Shown here: positions 26,772 through 35,653 of the stretch, piece after piece
How the letters are laid out: every line of letters begins with the position of its first letter
Numbering within the stretch: the first letter of the stretch is position 1
The notes under the pieces: generated by a model
Seen by the model: only the letters and a program-made list of their open reading frames with translations
Told to the model about the DNA's origin: nothing
Database searches by the model: none
NCBI GenBank assembly: GCA_018267615.1
Contig: JAFDYD010000044.1
Span: forward strand, 43,560-107,559
Source of the DNA: Bacteroidota bacterium
GTDB taxonomy: Bacteria; Bacteroidota; Bacteroidia; Chitinophagales; Chitinophagaceae
Reading direction: 5' to 3'
Length of the DNA: 64,000 bases
Translations under genes and position numbers: made by a program

Positions 26772-27809
26772 ATGAACCCAATGAAAAAAATAATTCTTCT
26801 TGGTTTTTTAAGTGTGGTATTTGGCGGCGCCTATGCACAGGGTTTGCACTTTTCGCAATGGTTTAATTCTCCCCTGACCACTAATCCTGCCAACACAGGT
26901 TTTATTCCGGATGCCGACTATCGCATCGGCGCGAACTATCGTAACCAATGGTCTTCGATCATGTCCGTTCCATATAAAACAATGAGCATTTTTGGAGACG
27001 CGCAGTTATTCAGAAACAGGATACAGTCCGGATGGCTTGGACTCGGCGGAGTTATTCTTCACGATGTTGCAGGTTCGGGAAATCTTACAACTACGCAGGT
27101 ATATACTTCTGTTGCTTATCACCAGATGCTTGGTTATTCAAGTTTGCTGACGGCAGGATTTAATATTGGCTGGGTCAACAAACGTATCAACAGCAGTAAT
27201 TTGAAATTCCCGGATCAGTTTGACGGAAAATTTTTTGATAATCAACTTCCAACCAGCGTAGTGCTCGATCAACCCAATGTAAATTATTTCGATATGCAGG
27301 TGGGAATGAATTATGCTTATTTCCCCAACGAAAAAACTTATATGAATGCAGGATTTTCCGTACAGCATATTAACAGGGCAAAAGAATCTTTTTTTTCTAC
27401 TGACCCGGCAGGATTTGACAGCAGGATACCTGCGCGTTATATCGCATTCATCAACGGAAGTTTTAAGACGAATGATCTTGTGATATTAAATCCGATGGGA
27501 TATTACACCAACCAAGCCGGCTCATCTGAAACCGTCGGAGGTTTGAATGTGCAATACAATTTATCGGGCAACGGTGAGCAACAATTGATCGGTGGAATTT
27601 ATTATCGTGTAGGCGACGCCGTTATACCGATGGTCGGTTTTATATATCGAAATATCCGCCTCACATTTACATATGATGTCACCACATCTTCATTGAGTAA
27701 TTATAACGGCAGGCGCGGAGCCTGGGAATTCGCATTGATCCAACAGGGATTTTATTCCGAATACAATGGTAATCGCCGCCAGTCTCTTTGTCCCAGTTTT
27801 GCACAATGA
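26772..27809 (+). CDS. PorP/SprF-family type IX secretion outer-membrane protein
   Basis: A 345-residue protein with a signal peptide (MKKIILLGFLSVVFGGAYAQ) and the hallmark mature start GLHFSQWFNSPLTTNPANTG, followed by YRIGANYRNQW and a series of amphipathic strands of a beta-barrel. PorP/SprF proteins are needed for surface attachment or release of T9SS type B cargo and are usually encoded directly downstream of that cargo, exactly as here. ATG 26772 is used; ATG 26781 is possible, and the TTG at 26748 would add an unneeded leader. It is probably co-transcribed with copy 2 of the surface protein. Confidence 0.93.
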   Translation: MNPMKKIILLGFLSVVFGGAYAQGLHFSQWFNSPLTTNPANTGFIPDADYRIGANYRNQWSSIMSVPYKTMSIFGDAQLFRNRIQSGWLGLGGVILHDVAGSGNLTTTQVYTSVAYHQMLGYSSLLTAGFNIGWVNKRINSSNLKFPDQFDGKFFDNQLPTSVVLDQPNVNYFDMQVGMNYAYFPNEKTYMNAGFSVQHINRAKESFFSTDPAGFDSRIPARYIAFINGSFKTNDLVILNPMGYYTNQAGSSETVGGLNVQYNLSGNGEQQLIGGIYYRVGDAVIPMVGFIYRNIRLTFTYDVTTSSLSNYNGRRGAWEFALIQQGFYSEYNGNRRQSLCPSFAQ

Positions 27810-27888
27810 TGAAAGCATAAACCTTGAAAAGTTTTTATTGCTGTTTTACCAAATGATTGTTTTGTACGATTTTTGCAAAAAATATTGA

Positions 27889-29307
27889 ATGGAATTGGTT
27901 TCATCAAAGTCTGTCGTTGATGCCACACATGTTGCACAGTTCAAAAATATTATTGGCGAGCAATATGTTTTTGCGGACGAGGAATCGCTCAATCATTATG
28001 CGCATGATGAAACTGAAAATCTTCATTATCTTCCTGAAATCGTATTGAAACCACGCACGGCTGAACAGATCAGCGCTATCATGAAAATATGCAACCGCGA
28101 CAGAATACCTGTAACCCCGCGCGGTGCCGGCACCGGACTCAGTGGCGGAGCTCTTCCACAACTTGGTGGCGTATTGATTTCTACTGAAAGAATGAATGAA
28201 ATTATCGAGATAGATGAAAAGAATTTACAGGTTATTACAGAGCCGGGTGTTATCACCGAAGTATTACAAGATACTGTAAAAGAAAAAGGACTCTTCTATC
28301 CTCCCGATCCTGCGAGCCGCGGCTCCTGTTTTATCGGTGGAAATATTTCAGAGAACAGTGGCGGACCAAAAGCAGTAAAATACGGCGTAGTAAAAGATTA
28401 TGTGTTGAATCTTGAAATCGTATTGCCTACTGGAGAAATTATCTGGACTGGCGCCAATGTTTTGAAAAATTCTACAGGGTATAATCTTACGCAGTTGATT
28501 GTTGGCAGCGAAGGCACGCTGGCGATCGTTACCAAAATTGTGTTGAAACTAATTCCCTTTCCAAAATATGATTTGCTGATGCTGGTTCCATTTACATCAC
28601 TCGAGAAAGCCAGTGAAGCAGTGAGCGCAATTTTTCGCGCGGGTTATACACCAAGTGTACTTGAATTGATAGAGATAGACGCACTGAAAGTGACAAGTCG
28701 TTTTATCGAGAACTCAGTCATCCCGATTACCGATGACATTGCTGCGCATCTGATCATTGAAGTTGACGGTAATCATATGGATACATTGATGCAGGAAATG
28801 GAGGCCATTTCAGAATTGCTAAATGCCTACGATGCAAAAGAAATTTTTTTCGCCGACGATGCGCAACAAAAAGCAGAACTTTGGAAACTACGTAAACGTG
28901 TAGCCGAAGCTGTGAAAATAGCAGGATATGCTATCGAGGAAGATGCGGTTGTTCCAAGAGCAGAATTACCAGCGCTAATTAAAGCTGTGAAAGATTTGGG
29001 AAAGCAATATGAATTTGAATCGGTTTGTTATGGACATGCGGGTGATGGCAATCTTCATATACGCATTAAAAAAGATGGCCTCGCCAATAGCCAGGATGAT
29101 CCCCAAATGAAAGAAGGGCTTCGCAAATTATTTACTTTGATTCACTCATTAAAAGGCACAATCAGTGGCGAACATGGAATCGGGCTCGTACAAAAAGATT
29201 TTATGGATATCGTTTTTGATGATGTGCACTTAAATCTCATGCGCCAAATCAAAAAAGTTTTTGATCCAAACAATATACTTAACGCAGGGAAAATTTTCGA
29301 CAATTGA
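27889..29307 (+). CDS. FAD-linked oxidase, GlcD/D-lactate dehydrogenase family
   Basis: A 472-residue flavoprotein. The PCMH-type FAD-binding domain is seen in LKPRTAEQISAIMKICN, TPRGAGTGLSGGALP, and FIGGNISENSGGPKAVKYGVVKDYVLNLE; the C-terminal FAD-oxidase domain contains CYGHAGDGNLHIRI, SGEHGIGLVQKDFM and FDPNNILNAGKIF. The family oxidises 2-hydroxy acids such as glycolate or D-lactate and passes electrons to the respiratory chain. No GlcE or GlcF partner is next to it, so it may be a single-subunit D-lactate or 2-hydroxyglutarate type dehydrogenase. The exact substrate is open. It stands alone between a T9SS gene and an outer-membrane protein gene. Confidence 0.9.
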   Translation: MELVSSKSVVDATHVAQFKNIIGEQYVFADEESLNHYAHDETENLHYLPEIVLKPRTAEQISAIMKICNRDRIPVTPRGAGTGLSGGALPQLGGVLISTERMNEIIEIDEKNLQVITEPGVITEVLQDTVKEKGLFYPPDPASRGSCFIGGNISENSGGPKAVKYGVVKDYVLNLEIVLPTGEIIWTGANVLKNSTGYNLTQLIVGSEGTLAIVTKIVLKLIPFPKYDLLMLVPFTSLEKASEAVSAIFRAGYTPSVLELIEIDALKVTSRFIENSVIPITDDIAAHLIIEVDGNHMDTLMQEMEAISELLNAYDAKEIFFADDAQQKAELWKLRKRVAEAVKIAGYAIEEDAVVPRAELPALIKAVKDLGKQYEFESVCYGHAGDGNLHIRIKKDGLANSQDDPQMKEGLRKLFTLIHSLKGTISGEHGIGLVQKDFMDIVFDDVHLNLMRQIKKVFDPNNILNAGKIFDN

Positions 29308-29370
29308 TTTTCTTTTGCCTCATTTAAACTTTGAAACAGAAACGAGTCGATTACCACTAAAAGATTTTAT

Positions 29371-29943
29371 ATGAAAAAGATTATTTTGCTTTTTACATTA
29401 TCAGTTATTCTTTTTAACGTCGTGTCAGCGCAGAATGATTCGGGAAAAAAAGGATTTGATAAATCAAAACTTTTCATAGGAGGAAATTTTGGGTTGGGTT
29501 TTAGCAGCTACAGCACCGCGATTAATATTTCTCCACAACTTGGTTATCGCTTCTCCCAACTCTTTGCGGCAGGCGTTGGAGTTAATTATGCTTACTATAA
29601 CTACAAATATTATTACTACGCAAGCAATAATATTTCGCAGAGAAATATTTATAGTTATGCCGGACTGAATATTTTCGGAAGAATATATCCCATTCCTCAA
29701 TTTTTTATTCATGCACAACCAGAAGTAAATTATATCTGGGGAAAACAAAAATATTATAACCCGGATGCACAATACAATATCTCAGGTCAGTTCGTTCCAT
29801 CATTTCTCGTAGGTGGCGGTGCAGCGATACCAGCAGGTCGAGGGGCGCTTACAATTAGTGTTCTCTACGACGTGCTGCAAAATAATTTATCACCCTATTA
29901 TCGCCAGGCGGTATATGGATTGGGATTTAATGTCGGCTTCTAA
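29371..29943 (+). CDS. Outer-membrane beta-barrel protein
   Basis: A 190-residue protein with a signal peptide (MKKIILLFTLSVILFNVVSAQ) and alternating aromatic/glycine strands ending in a terminal aromatic residue (GLGFNVGF), as in small porin-like outer-membrane barrels of about eight strands. It contains a Tyr-rich patch near residues 70-90. Function unknown. Its stop overlaps by 4 bp with the stop of the convergent LOG gene, leaving no room for a terminator. Confidence 0.75.
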   Translation: MKKIILLFTLSVILFNVVSAQNDSGKKGFDKSKLFIGGNFGLGFSSYSTAINISPQLGYRFSQLFAAGVGVNYAYYNYKYYYYASNNISQRNIYSYAGLNIFGRIYPIPQFFIHAQPEVNYIWGKQKYYNPDAQYNISGQFVPSFLVGGGAAIPAGRGALTISVLYDVLQNNLSPYYRQAVYGLGFNVGF

Positions 29944-30479
29944 CCGATCTTGTTAAAAATTTCAACGGGAGTATTGCAAAATATAATACGCTCCTCTATC
30001 GGATCATATAAAAACCCTTCTTTCTGCACTTGACGGAGATGTTTCAGCAGATGATTATAAAAACCATCTGAATTGAGTATATATGTTTTTTTGTCGTGGA
30101 TTTTTAATTGGTTCCAGGTAAGCATTTCAAAAAATTCATCAAGCGTTCCAAATCCGCCGGGAAGTACAATCGCAGCATCTGATCTTTCAAAAATCATTTT
30201 TTTTCGTACATGCATGTCCGGTACAATCGCAAGTTCCGTCAATCCTTTATGCTGATGTTCCCATTCAATCAACACTTCGGGTATTATCCCCATAATTTGT
30301 CCATCGTGTGCCAATACAGAATCGGCAAGTATTCCCATTAAACCCTTGCTACCACCTCCGTAAATCAATTTTAATTTTAACATGGCAATCAATTTCCCCA
30401 GTTCTTTCGCATGTTGCGCGAATAAAGGGTTATTGCCTGTCTTTGAACCACAAAAAACTGCTACCGACTGGATATCCAT
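29940..30479 (-). CDS. LOG-family Rossmann protein (TIGR00730), copy 1
   Basis: A 179-residue protein with the family motifs YGGGSKGLMG (phosphate binding) and PGGFGTLDEFFEMLTWNQLK (the PGGxGTxxE catalytic signature), plus VAVFCGSKTGN at the N-terminus. Members cleave the N-glycosidic bond of nucleoside 5'-monophosphates; cytokinin riboside monophosphate is the best known substrate in plants, while the bacterial role is usually nucleotide salvage. A second, more distant LOG protein lies 1.8 kb away on the other strand, across a sodium/solute symporter gene. Confidence 0.9.
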   Translation of the reverse strand: MDIQSVAVFCGSKTGNNPLFAQHAKELGKLIAMLKLKLIYGGGSKGLMGILADSVLAHDGQIMGIIPEVLIEWEHQHKGLTELAIVPDMHVRKKMIFERSDAAIVLPGGFGTLDEFFEMLTWNQLKIHDKKTYILNSDGFYNHLLKHLRQVQKEGFLYDPIEERIIFCNTPVEIFNKIG

Positions 30480-30644
30480 AAGATTATTTAAAAACTGAAA
30501 AATAAAATTGAAATTTTATAATTGCATTTCCTAATTAATTGAATTTTTATTTAGGATCATGCACAACACAAAAGCAAATACACGTTTTTAATTAACTTAA
30601 CGCTAATTTCAGGGAATTAATATTTTAGTTGCACAATTGTTATC

Positions 30645-32156
30645 ATGTCTTCTGCATTGCTTTTTTCGTTTGTTGTTGGTTATTTCCTGCTGTTGCTGTT
30701 GGTTGCATACCGGACTTCCCGCAATTCGAACAATGATTCTTTTTTTATTGGCAACCGCAATTCAAACTGGTTATTGGTTTCTTTTGGCATGATTGGAACC
30801 TCATTATCGGGCGTAACTTTCGTGTCTGTTCCCGGAACGGTCGGCGATTTTACTGGCAACGCATACAAAGCATTTGGATATTTCCAGGTGGTTATTGGGT
30901 ATTGGATTGGATATTTTATAATAGCTTTTGTCCTTTTACCACTATACTACCGCCTGCAACTCACTTCGATCTATAATTATCTGCAAACACGATTTGGAAA
31001 TATAGCTTACAAAACCGGTGCTCTATTTTTTATTATCTCACGAACTGTGGGTGCAACGGCACGTTTGTATCTTGTCATCAATGTACTGCAGATATTTATT
31101 TTGGATGAAATTGGTTTGCCCTTTGGCGTAACCGCGACGATTATTTTATTAATGATTCTCCTCTACACTTTCGAAGGTGGCGTAAAAACTATCGTCTATA
31201 CGGATACCTTACAAACTACTTTCATGTTATTGGGATTGATAGTATGTGTAATTTATATCACACAACATCTTGATTTTTCTTTCAGCGGTCTTGTTAATAC
31301 CTTGGATGGAAAAGGATATACACGTTTGTTCAACACTGATGTCCAAAGCAAAGGATTTTTTCTGAAGCAAATTGTCGGCGGCATGTTTATAACGATTGCC
31401 ATGACAGGGCTCGACCAGGAAATGATGCAAAAAAATATCAGCGTAAAAAATCTGAAAGACTCACAGAAGAATATGTTGCTCTTCAGCGGCGTAATGGTAC
31501 TGGTAAATTTATTATTTCTCCTGCTCGGCGGATTGCTTTATCTCTACGTGTTGAACAATGGCGGCGTGTATGATCATCATTCATTAATTGTAAATGGAAA
31601 AAATGTTATTGGAGATGATATTTTCCCAACGGTAGCTCTTCACTATCTTCCCAAAGCAATTGCAGTTATTTTTATTATTGGCCTCATCTCTGCACTTTTT
31701 CCGAGTGCCGACGGAGCGCTCACTGCATTGACGTCTTCATTTTGCATCGATATGCTGGGGCTGAAAACGAGAACCGATAAGGATGAAAAACAAAAAAAGC
31801 GCATAAGGATGACCGTGCATATTTGCTTCGCAATCGTTTTCCTGGTATGGATATTAATCTTCAAATGGATCAATGACAAATCCATCATCAATATCATTTT
31901 AGAATTTGCAGGTTATACTTATGGTCCGCTACTTGGCCTGTTCGCATTTGGAATTTTTACAAAACGCCGTCTTCCTGAAACCTGGTCGATTACTTGCGTC
32001 TGCCTAATCGCTCCTGTTATTTGTTATATCGTTAGCAAAAACGCCGCGCAATGGTTCGGCGGTTTCCAGATCGGCATCGAATTATTATTGTTGAATGGCA
32101 TACTTACTTTCCTCGGCCTGTTAATAGTTTCAAAAAAACAGGACCTTACAAACTAA
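30645..32156 (+). CDS. Sodium:solute symporter (SSS family)
   Basis: A 503-residue membrane protein with about thirteen helices and the SSS pattern: an N-terminal MIGTSLSGVTFVSVPGTVGDF region, an SRTVGATARLYLV helix, TDTLQTTFMLLG, TGLDQEMMQKN, and PSADGALTALTSSFCIDML. It would import a small organic solute driven by sodium. The substrate is not evident. It is divergent from LOG copy 1 and followed by a stem-loop before LOG copy 2, so it may form a functional group with nucleoside- or sugar-related salvage, which is only suggested by position. Confidence 0.9.
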   Translation: MSSALLFSFVVGYFLLLLLVAYRTSRNSNNDSFFIGNRNSNWLLVSFGMIGTSLSGVTFVSVPGTVGDFTGNAYKAFGYFQVVIGYWIGYFIIAFVLLPLYYRLQLTSIYNYLQTRFGNIAYKTGALFFIISRTVGATARLYLVINVLQIFILDEIGLPFGVTATIILLMILLYTFEGGVKTIVYTDTLQTTFMLLGLIVCVIYITQHLDFSFSGLVNTLDGKGYTRLFNTDVQSKGFFLKQIVGGMFITIAMTGLDQEMMQKNISVKNLKDSQKNMLLFSGVMVLVNLLFLLLGGLLYLYVLNNGGVYDHHSLIVNGKNVIGDDIFPTVALHYLPKAIAVIFIIGLISALFPSADGALTALTSSFCIDMLGLKTRTDKDEKQKKRIRMTVHICFAIVFLVWILIFKWINDKSIINIILEFAGYTYGPLLGLFAFGIFTKRRLPETWSITCVCLIAPVICYIVSKNAAQWFGGFQIGIELLLLNGILTFLGLLIVSKKQDLTN

Positions 32157-32184
32157 TTTTTTTGATCATACGTTATAATGACAG

Positions 32185-32212
32185 GTGCTGTCCGCCGAAT
32201 GGCCGACAGCAC
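32185..32212 (+). terminator. Stem-loop after the symporter gene
   Basis: GTGCTGTC / GACAGCAC arms enclose a mismatch and a GCC-GAAT-GGC inner hairpin, followed by a short T-rich run (TTTCTATCTT). It is a G+C-rich hairpin 28 bp after the symporter stop, most likely a terminator of moderate strength. Confidence 0.6.
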
Positions 32213-32242
32213 TTTCTATCTTAACCCTAAATTGTAGTGAGT

Positions 32243-32941
32243 ATGAATGATACGATCAGGTTGTCGAAACAGCGTAGATGGGCGGAATCAAAAGCACATT
32301 CGAGTTGGCAGATCTTTAAAATAATGGCGGAATTTGTTGATGGTTTTGAAGCGCTCGCAAAAATTGGCCCCTGTATTTCAATATTTGGATCCGCGCGTAC
32401 AAAACCCGGAGAAGAATATTATGAATCAGCAGTTGAAGTTTCCAAGCGGCTTTCAGAAGAAGGTTTTGGAATCATCTCTGGCGGCGGTCCGGGCATTATG
32501 GAAGCGGCAAACAAAGGAGCTCAACTTGGCGGAGGCAAATCGGTTGGATTGAATATTGAATTGCCTTTTGAACAACATAGCAATCCATTTATTGACCGTG
32601 ATGCTTCACTGCACTTTGAATATTTTTTCGTTCGCAAAGTGATGTTCACAAAATATTCCCAGGGATTTGTGATGATGCCCGGGGGATTTGGAACAATGGA
32701 TGAATTTTTTGAAGTGGCCACACTTATTCAGACAAGAAAGATGTCGCCCGTTCCGTTGATATTATTTGGTTCGGATTATTGGGGCGGTCTGCTCGACTGG
32801 ATGAAAAAAACCATGCACGAACGATCTGGCAATATTTCTAATAATGACTTGGATCTTTTGAAAATCGCAAACACTGCAGACGAAGTAGCAGAGCATGTTT
32901 TAAATTTCTATAGCAGAAATGCACTTCAACCAAATTTCTAA
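32243..32941 (+). CDS. LOG-family Rossmann protein (TIGR00730), copy 2
   Basis: A 232-residue member of the longer LOG subgroup: ISIFGSARTKPGEEYYE, SGGGPGIMEAANKGA, and MPGGFGTMDEFFEVATLIQT with the PGGxGTxxE signature. The N-terminal 40 residues (basic, QRRWAESKAHSSWQIFKIM) form the extra helix seen in the larger bacterial subgroup. ATG 32243 is chosen; GTG 32237 is in frame. The likely activity is nucleoside monophosphate phosphoribohydrolase or a nucleotide-binding salvage role. The right end touches a long inverted repeat that begins at the stop codon. Confidence 0.9.
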   Translation: MNDTIRLSKQRRWAESKAHSSWQIFKIMAEFVDGFEALAKIGPCISIFGSARTKPGEEYYESAVEVSKRLSEEGFGIISGGGPGIMEAANKGAQLGGGKSVGLNIELPFEQHSNPFIDRDASLHFEYFFVRKVMFTKYSQGFVMMPGGFGTMDEFFEVATLIQTRKMSPVPLILFGSDYWGGLLDWMKKTMHERSGNISNNDLDLLKIANTADEVAEHVLNFYSRNALQPNF

Positions 32942-33070
32942 AAATGAACCGGGATTTAAGGGATTTGAAATGATTAAACTGAGATATGGAAGTACTAATG
33001 AATAATTCGATTTCCACATTTTCACATTTCAGTTTAATCATTTCAAACCCCTTAAATCCCGGTTCATTTT
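32941..33070. repeat. Long inverted repeat, 42-bp arms
   Basis: Arms 32941-32982 and 33029-33070 are reverse complements over 42 bp with a single mismatch, around a 46-bp loop that itself pairs partly. The left arm begins with the last base of the LOG stop codon. The motif core GAACCGGGATTTAAGGG is of the kind scattered between genes in Bacteroidota genomes and resembles the words of the repeat at 48.6 kb. RNA from either strand would fold into a very stable hairpin, so it may also terminate transcription of the LOG gene. Confidence 0.8.
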
Positions 33071-33102
33071 CGGTATTCTTTAACGCCTGCAATCCCTTGG
33101 AG

Positions 33103-33134
33103 TTGTCTCAAAGTCCAAACTGTGCTTATCTTTG
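33103..33134 (+). promoter_or_regulatory. Promoter of the O-methyltransferase gene
   Basis: TTG (33103-33105) and TATCTTTG (33127-33134) are separated by 21 bp, within the 17-23 bp range reported for Bacteroidota promoters. The expected transcript start is near 33141, 10 nt before the GTG start. This rules out the much earlier in-frame start at 32986, which lies in the inverted repeat. Confidence 0.55.
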
Positions 33135-33150
33135 CGAAAATCGACCTATA

Positions 33151-33786
33151 GTGGATATCGTTCACCCTCTGGCACTTGATTATGCGGAAAAATTTTCATC
33201 CGCGGAAGATTCCGTACTAAACGACATCACCGTATTTGCTCACAAGCATCCCCATGCACAAATGCTTAGCGGACATGTTCAGGGTAAATTCCTGGAGATG
33301 CTTAGTTTTCTGGTTCAACCAAAATACGTCCTTGAAATAGGGACTTTTATGGGATATAGCGCGCTTTGCCTGGCAAAAGGTCTTCAACCTGGGGGCCAAC
33401 TTCACACTATCGAACTGAGAGAGGAAGATGCAAAAACAGCCAATACAAATTTTGATAAGGCCAATGCCAGCCATAAAATAATTTTGCATGCCGGAAATGC
33501 GTTAGATATCATTCCTACCCTGCAAATGCCATGGGATCTCGTGTTCATTGATGCAGACAAAACCAATTATGCAGCATATTATAAACTGGTTTTGCCGCAA
33601 ATGCGTTCCGGTGGATTGATTGTGGCAGATAATGTTTTATTTCATGGAGACGTGCTTCAAAAAGAAATAAAAGGCAAAAATGGCCTGGCCATCCATGCTT
33701 TTAATAAAATGGTGAAGGAAGATGAAACTGTGGAGAAAGTTTTGCTAACAGTAAGAGATGGGTTGTTACTCATCCGCAAAAAGTAA
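33151..33786 (+). CDS. Class I SAM-dependent O-methyltransferase (family 3)
   Basis: A 211-residue methyltransferase of the catechol/caffeoyl-CoA O-methyltransferase fold: VLEIGTFMGYSALCLAKGL (motif I), LHTIELREED (motif II), WDLVFIDADKTNY (metal-binding DAD region) and GGLIVADNVLFHG (second metal-binding Asp/Asn). It would transfer a methyl group to a hydroxyl of a small aromatic or catechol-like substrate in a divalent-metal-dependent reaction. The GTG start is selected because the conserved N-terminus VDIVHPLALDYAEKFS begins there and a promoter lies directly upstream. The downstream glucosaminidase gene starts 15 bp later, so both may share a transcript. Confidence 0.88.
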   Translation: MDIVHPLALDYAEKFSSAEDSVLNDITVFAHKHPHAQMLSGHVQGKFLEMLSFLVQPKYVLEIGTFMGYSALCLAKGLQPGGQLHTIELREEDAKTANTNFDKANASHKIILHAGNALDIIPTLQMPWDLVFIDADKTNYAAYYKLVLPQMRSGGLIVADNVLFHGDVLQKEIKGKNGLAIHAFNKMVKEDETVEKVLLTVRDGLLLIRKK

Positions 33787-33801
33787 AATTGTTTGATTGC
33801 A

Positions 33802-34995
33802 ATGAACTTCAAACGCACAGCACTTATTACAATAACATTTGCTTTCAGCAAAATCATGCTGGCGCAAAATAGCACTGACGTAGTCGCCTACGTAAATACA
33901 TACAAGGATTATGCGATTGTTGAAATGCAACGCACAGGCATTCCTGCTTCTATTATTCTTGCCCAGGGAATCCACGAAACCGAGGCAGGAAAAAGCGATC
34001 TCGTAAAAAGATCTAACAATCATTTTGGCATCAAATGCAAAGACACGTGGACGGGATCCGTCGTTTATCATGACGATGATTCCCGTGGAGAATGTTTCCG
34101 CAGCTATAGCAGCCCGTTAGATTCATATAGGGATCATTCAGATTTTTTGAAAAATAGCAGCCGCTATGATTTTCTTTTCAAAATTGCGCCACTGGATTAT
34201 GAAGCCTGGGCACGCGGATTGAAAAAGGCAGGCTACGCGACAAACCCGAGATATCCGCAAATTCTTATACAACTCATCAAGGATTATAATCTGCAGCAAT
34301 ACTCGCTAATCGCATTAGGGAAAATACAACCTTCCGAAGAAATACTTGCGAAATCAGCGTCAACCGACGATCAGGATGCAGATATAAAAGTGAAGCCAGT
34401 CCGTCAATATCCACAAGGAGAATTTCTGATAAACAACACGAGGGTAATCTTCATCAAAAAAGGAACCTCACTGTTAGGAGTATCCGAACAGTTTGAAATA
34501 CCGCTCGCACGACTTATCGAATTCAATGACCTGAAAGAAGAAGACGTGTTGCTGCAGGATCAATTAATTTACCTGCAACGAAAAAGAAAATCAGGCGATA
34601 ACGAATTTCATTTTGTGCAACCCGGAGAAACAATGTATGATATCTGCCAGGTTGAAGGCATTCGTTATGAAAGCATTCTTTCTTTAAACCGATTGGCTTA
34701 TGGCGAAGAACCCGCCACCGGAGAAAAAATTTATCTGCGTGCAGTGGCTCCATCAAAGCCGGTGTTGCAGGCTGAAAAAAATAAACAGCCGATCCCTGTT
34801 TATCAAAATCCGGCGAGTGCAGGAGATAATACTACAGCACCTGGAAATGCAATCACGCACGTCGTCCAGACAAACGAAACTTTATATAGCATATCAAAAA
34901 AATATGGCATTGACGCAGATAAGATTCAGAAATGGAACAAACTGGATTCACCGCAGGTAAAATCAGGGCAGGAATTAATTATTTATAAGAACTGA
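33802..34995 (+). CDS. Secreted N-acetylglucosaminidase (GH73) with LysM repeats
   Basis: A 397-residue envelope protein. After a signal-like N-terminus (MNFKRTALITITFAFSKIMLAQ) comes a glucosaminidase domain (IPASIILAQGIHETEAGKSDLVKRSNNHFGIK, with the catalytic Glu in HETEAGKS, then GYATNPRYPQILIQLI). Two clear LysM-type peptidoglycan-binding modules follow (FHFVQPGETMYDICQVEGI and HVVQTNETLYSISKKYGI), preceded by a weaker one. Enzymes of this type cleave the glycan strand of peptidoglycan during growth or division. The next gene, hpt, begins 1 bp after its stop, which indicates co-transcription. Confidence 0.92.
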   Translation: MNFKRTALITITFAFSKIMLAQNSTDVVAYVNTYKDYAIVEMQRTGIPASIILAQGIHETEAGKSDLVKRSNNHFGIKCKDTWTGSVVYHDDDSRGECFRSYSSPLDSYRDHSDFLKNSSRYDFLFKIAPLDYEAWARGLKKAGYATNPRYPQILIQLIKDYNLQQYSLIALGKIQPSEEILAKSASTDDQDADIKVKPVRQYPQGEFLINNTRVIFIKKGTSLLGVSEQFEIPLARLIEFNDLKEEDVLLQDQLIYLQRKRKSGDNEFHFVQPGETMYDICQVEGIRYESILSLNRLAYGEEPATGEKIYLRAVAPSKPVLQAEKNKQPIPVYQNPASAGDNTTAPGNAITHVVQTNETLYSISKKYGIDADKIQKWNKLDSPQVKSGQELIIYKN

Positions 34996-34996
34996 T

Positions 34997-35533
34997 ATGC
35001 AGACAATACGTGTACATGATAAATTGTTTGAGCCATACTTAAGCGAGTCATCTATTGCGGAAAAAGTAAAATCGTTGGCAGAAAAGCTCAACAAGGACTA
35101 CGAAGGAAAAAAGCCTTTGTTTATTGCAATACTGAACGGCTCTTTCATATTCGCAGCTGATTTATTCAAATCGATTTCGATAGAAGCGGAGATATGTTTT
35201 ATAAAACTCGCATCGTACAAAGGGACTAAATCATCCGGACAGGTTATTACTGCGATTGGTCTTGATATGGATCTGTTCAACAGGCATGTGGTGATACTGG
35301 AAGATATTGTTGACACTGGAAAAACGCTTAACGAGTTTTTACCGCAGCTATATCACCAGCAACCGGCTTCATTGAAAATCGTGGCTTTGCTGCACAAACC
35401 AGAAGCAATGGTTTTTCCTGTAAATGTCGACTATACCGGATTTTCGATACCAAATAAATTTGTAGTCGGGTATGGTTTGGACTATAACGGCCTTGGTAGA
35501 AATATAGCAGCGATTTATCAGTTGGTTGAGTAA
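34997..35533 (+). CDS. hpt: Hypoxanthine phosphoribosyltransferase
   Basis: A 178-residue type I phosphoribosyltransferase. The PRPP-binding signature is VVILEDIVDTGKTLNEF, the N-terminal IAILNGSFIFAADL strand holds the diphosphate loop, and KFVVGYGLDYNG near the C-terminus contacts the purine. It makes IMP or GMP from the free base and PRPP in purine salvage. It starts directly after the glucosaminidase stop. Confidence 0.93.
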   Translation: MQTIRVHDKLFEPYLSESSIAEKVKSLAEKLNKDYEGKKPLFIAILNGSFIFAADLFKSISIEAEICFIKLASYKGTKSSGQVITAIGLDMDLFNRHVVILEDIVDTGKTLNEFLPQLYHQQPASLKIVALLHKPEAMVFPVNVDYTGFSIPNKFVVGYGLDYNGLGRNIAAIYQLVE

Positions 35534-35653
35534 CAATAGAGCGGGCAGAACGTTAATAGTTGAGTTGAAAATAAATGGCAAACAAATGACGATTGCTTTG
35601 GAAAACAACGCTTGAGAAAATTCAGCACTTAATCTTTAGTCAAAATATTCTGA

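Noticed and set aside
32986..33150. Longer N-terminus for the O-methyltransferase
   Set aside because: Encoded by the inverted repeat and crosses a good promoter; the family's N-terminus begins at the GTG 33151.
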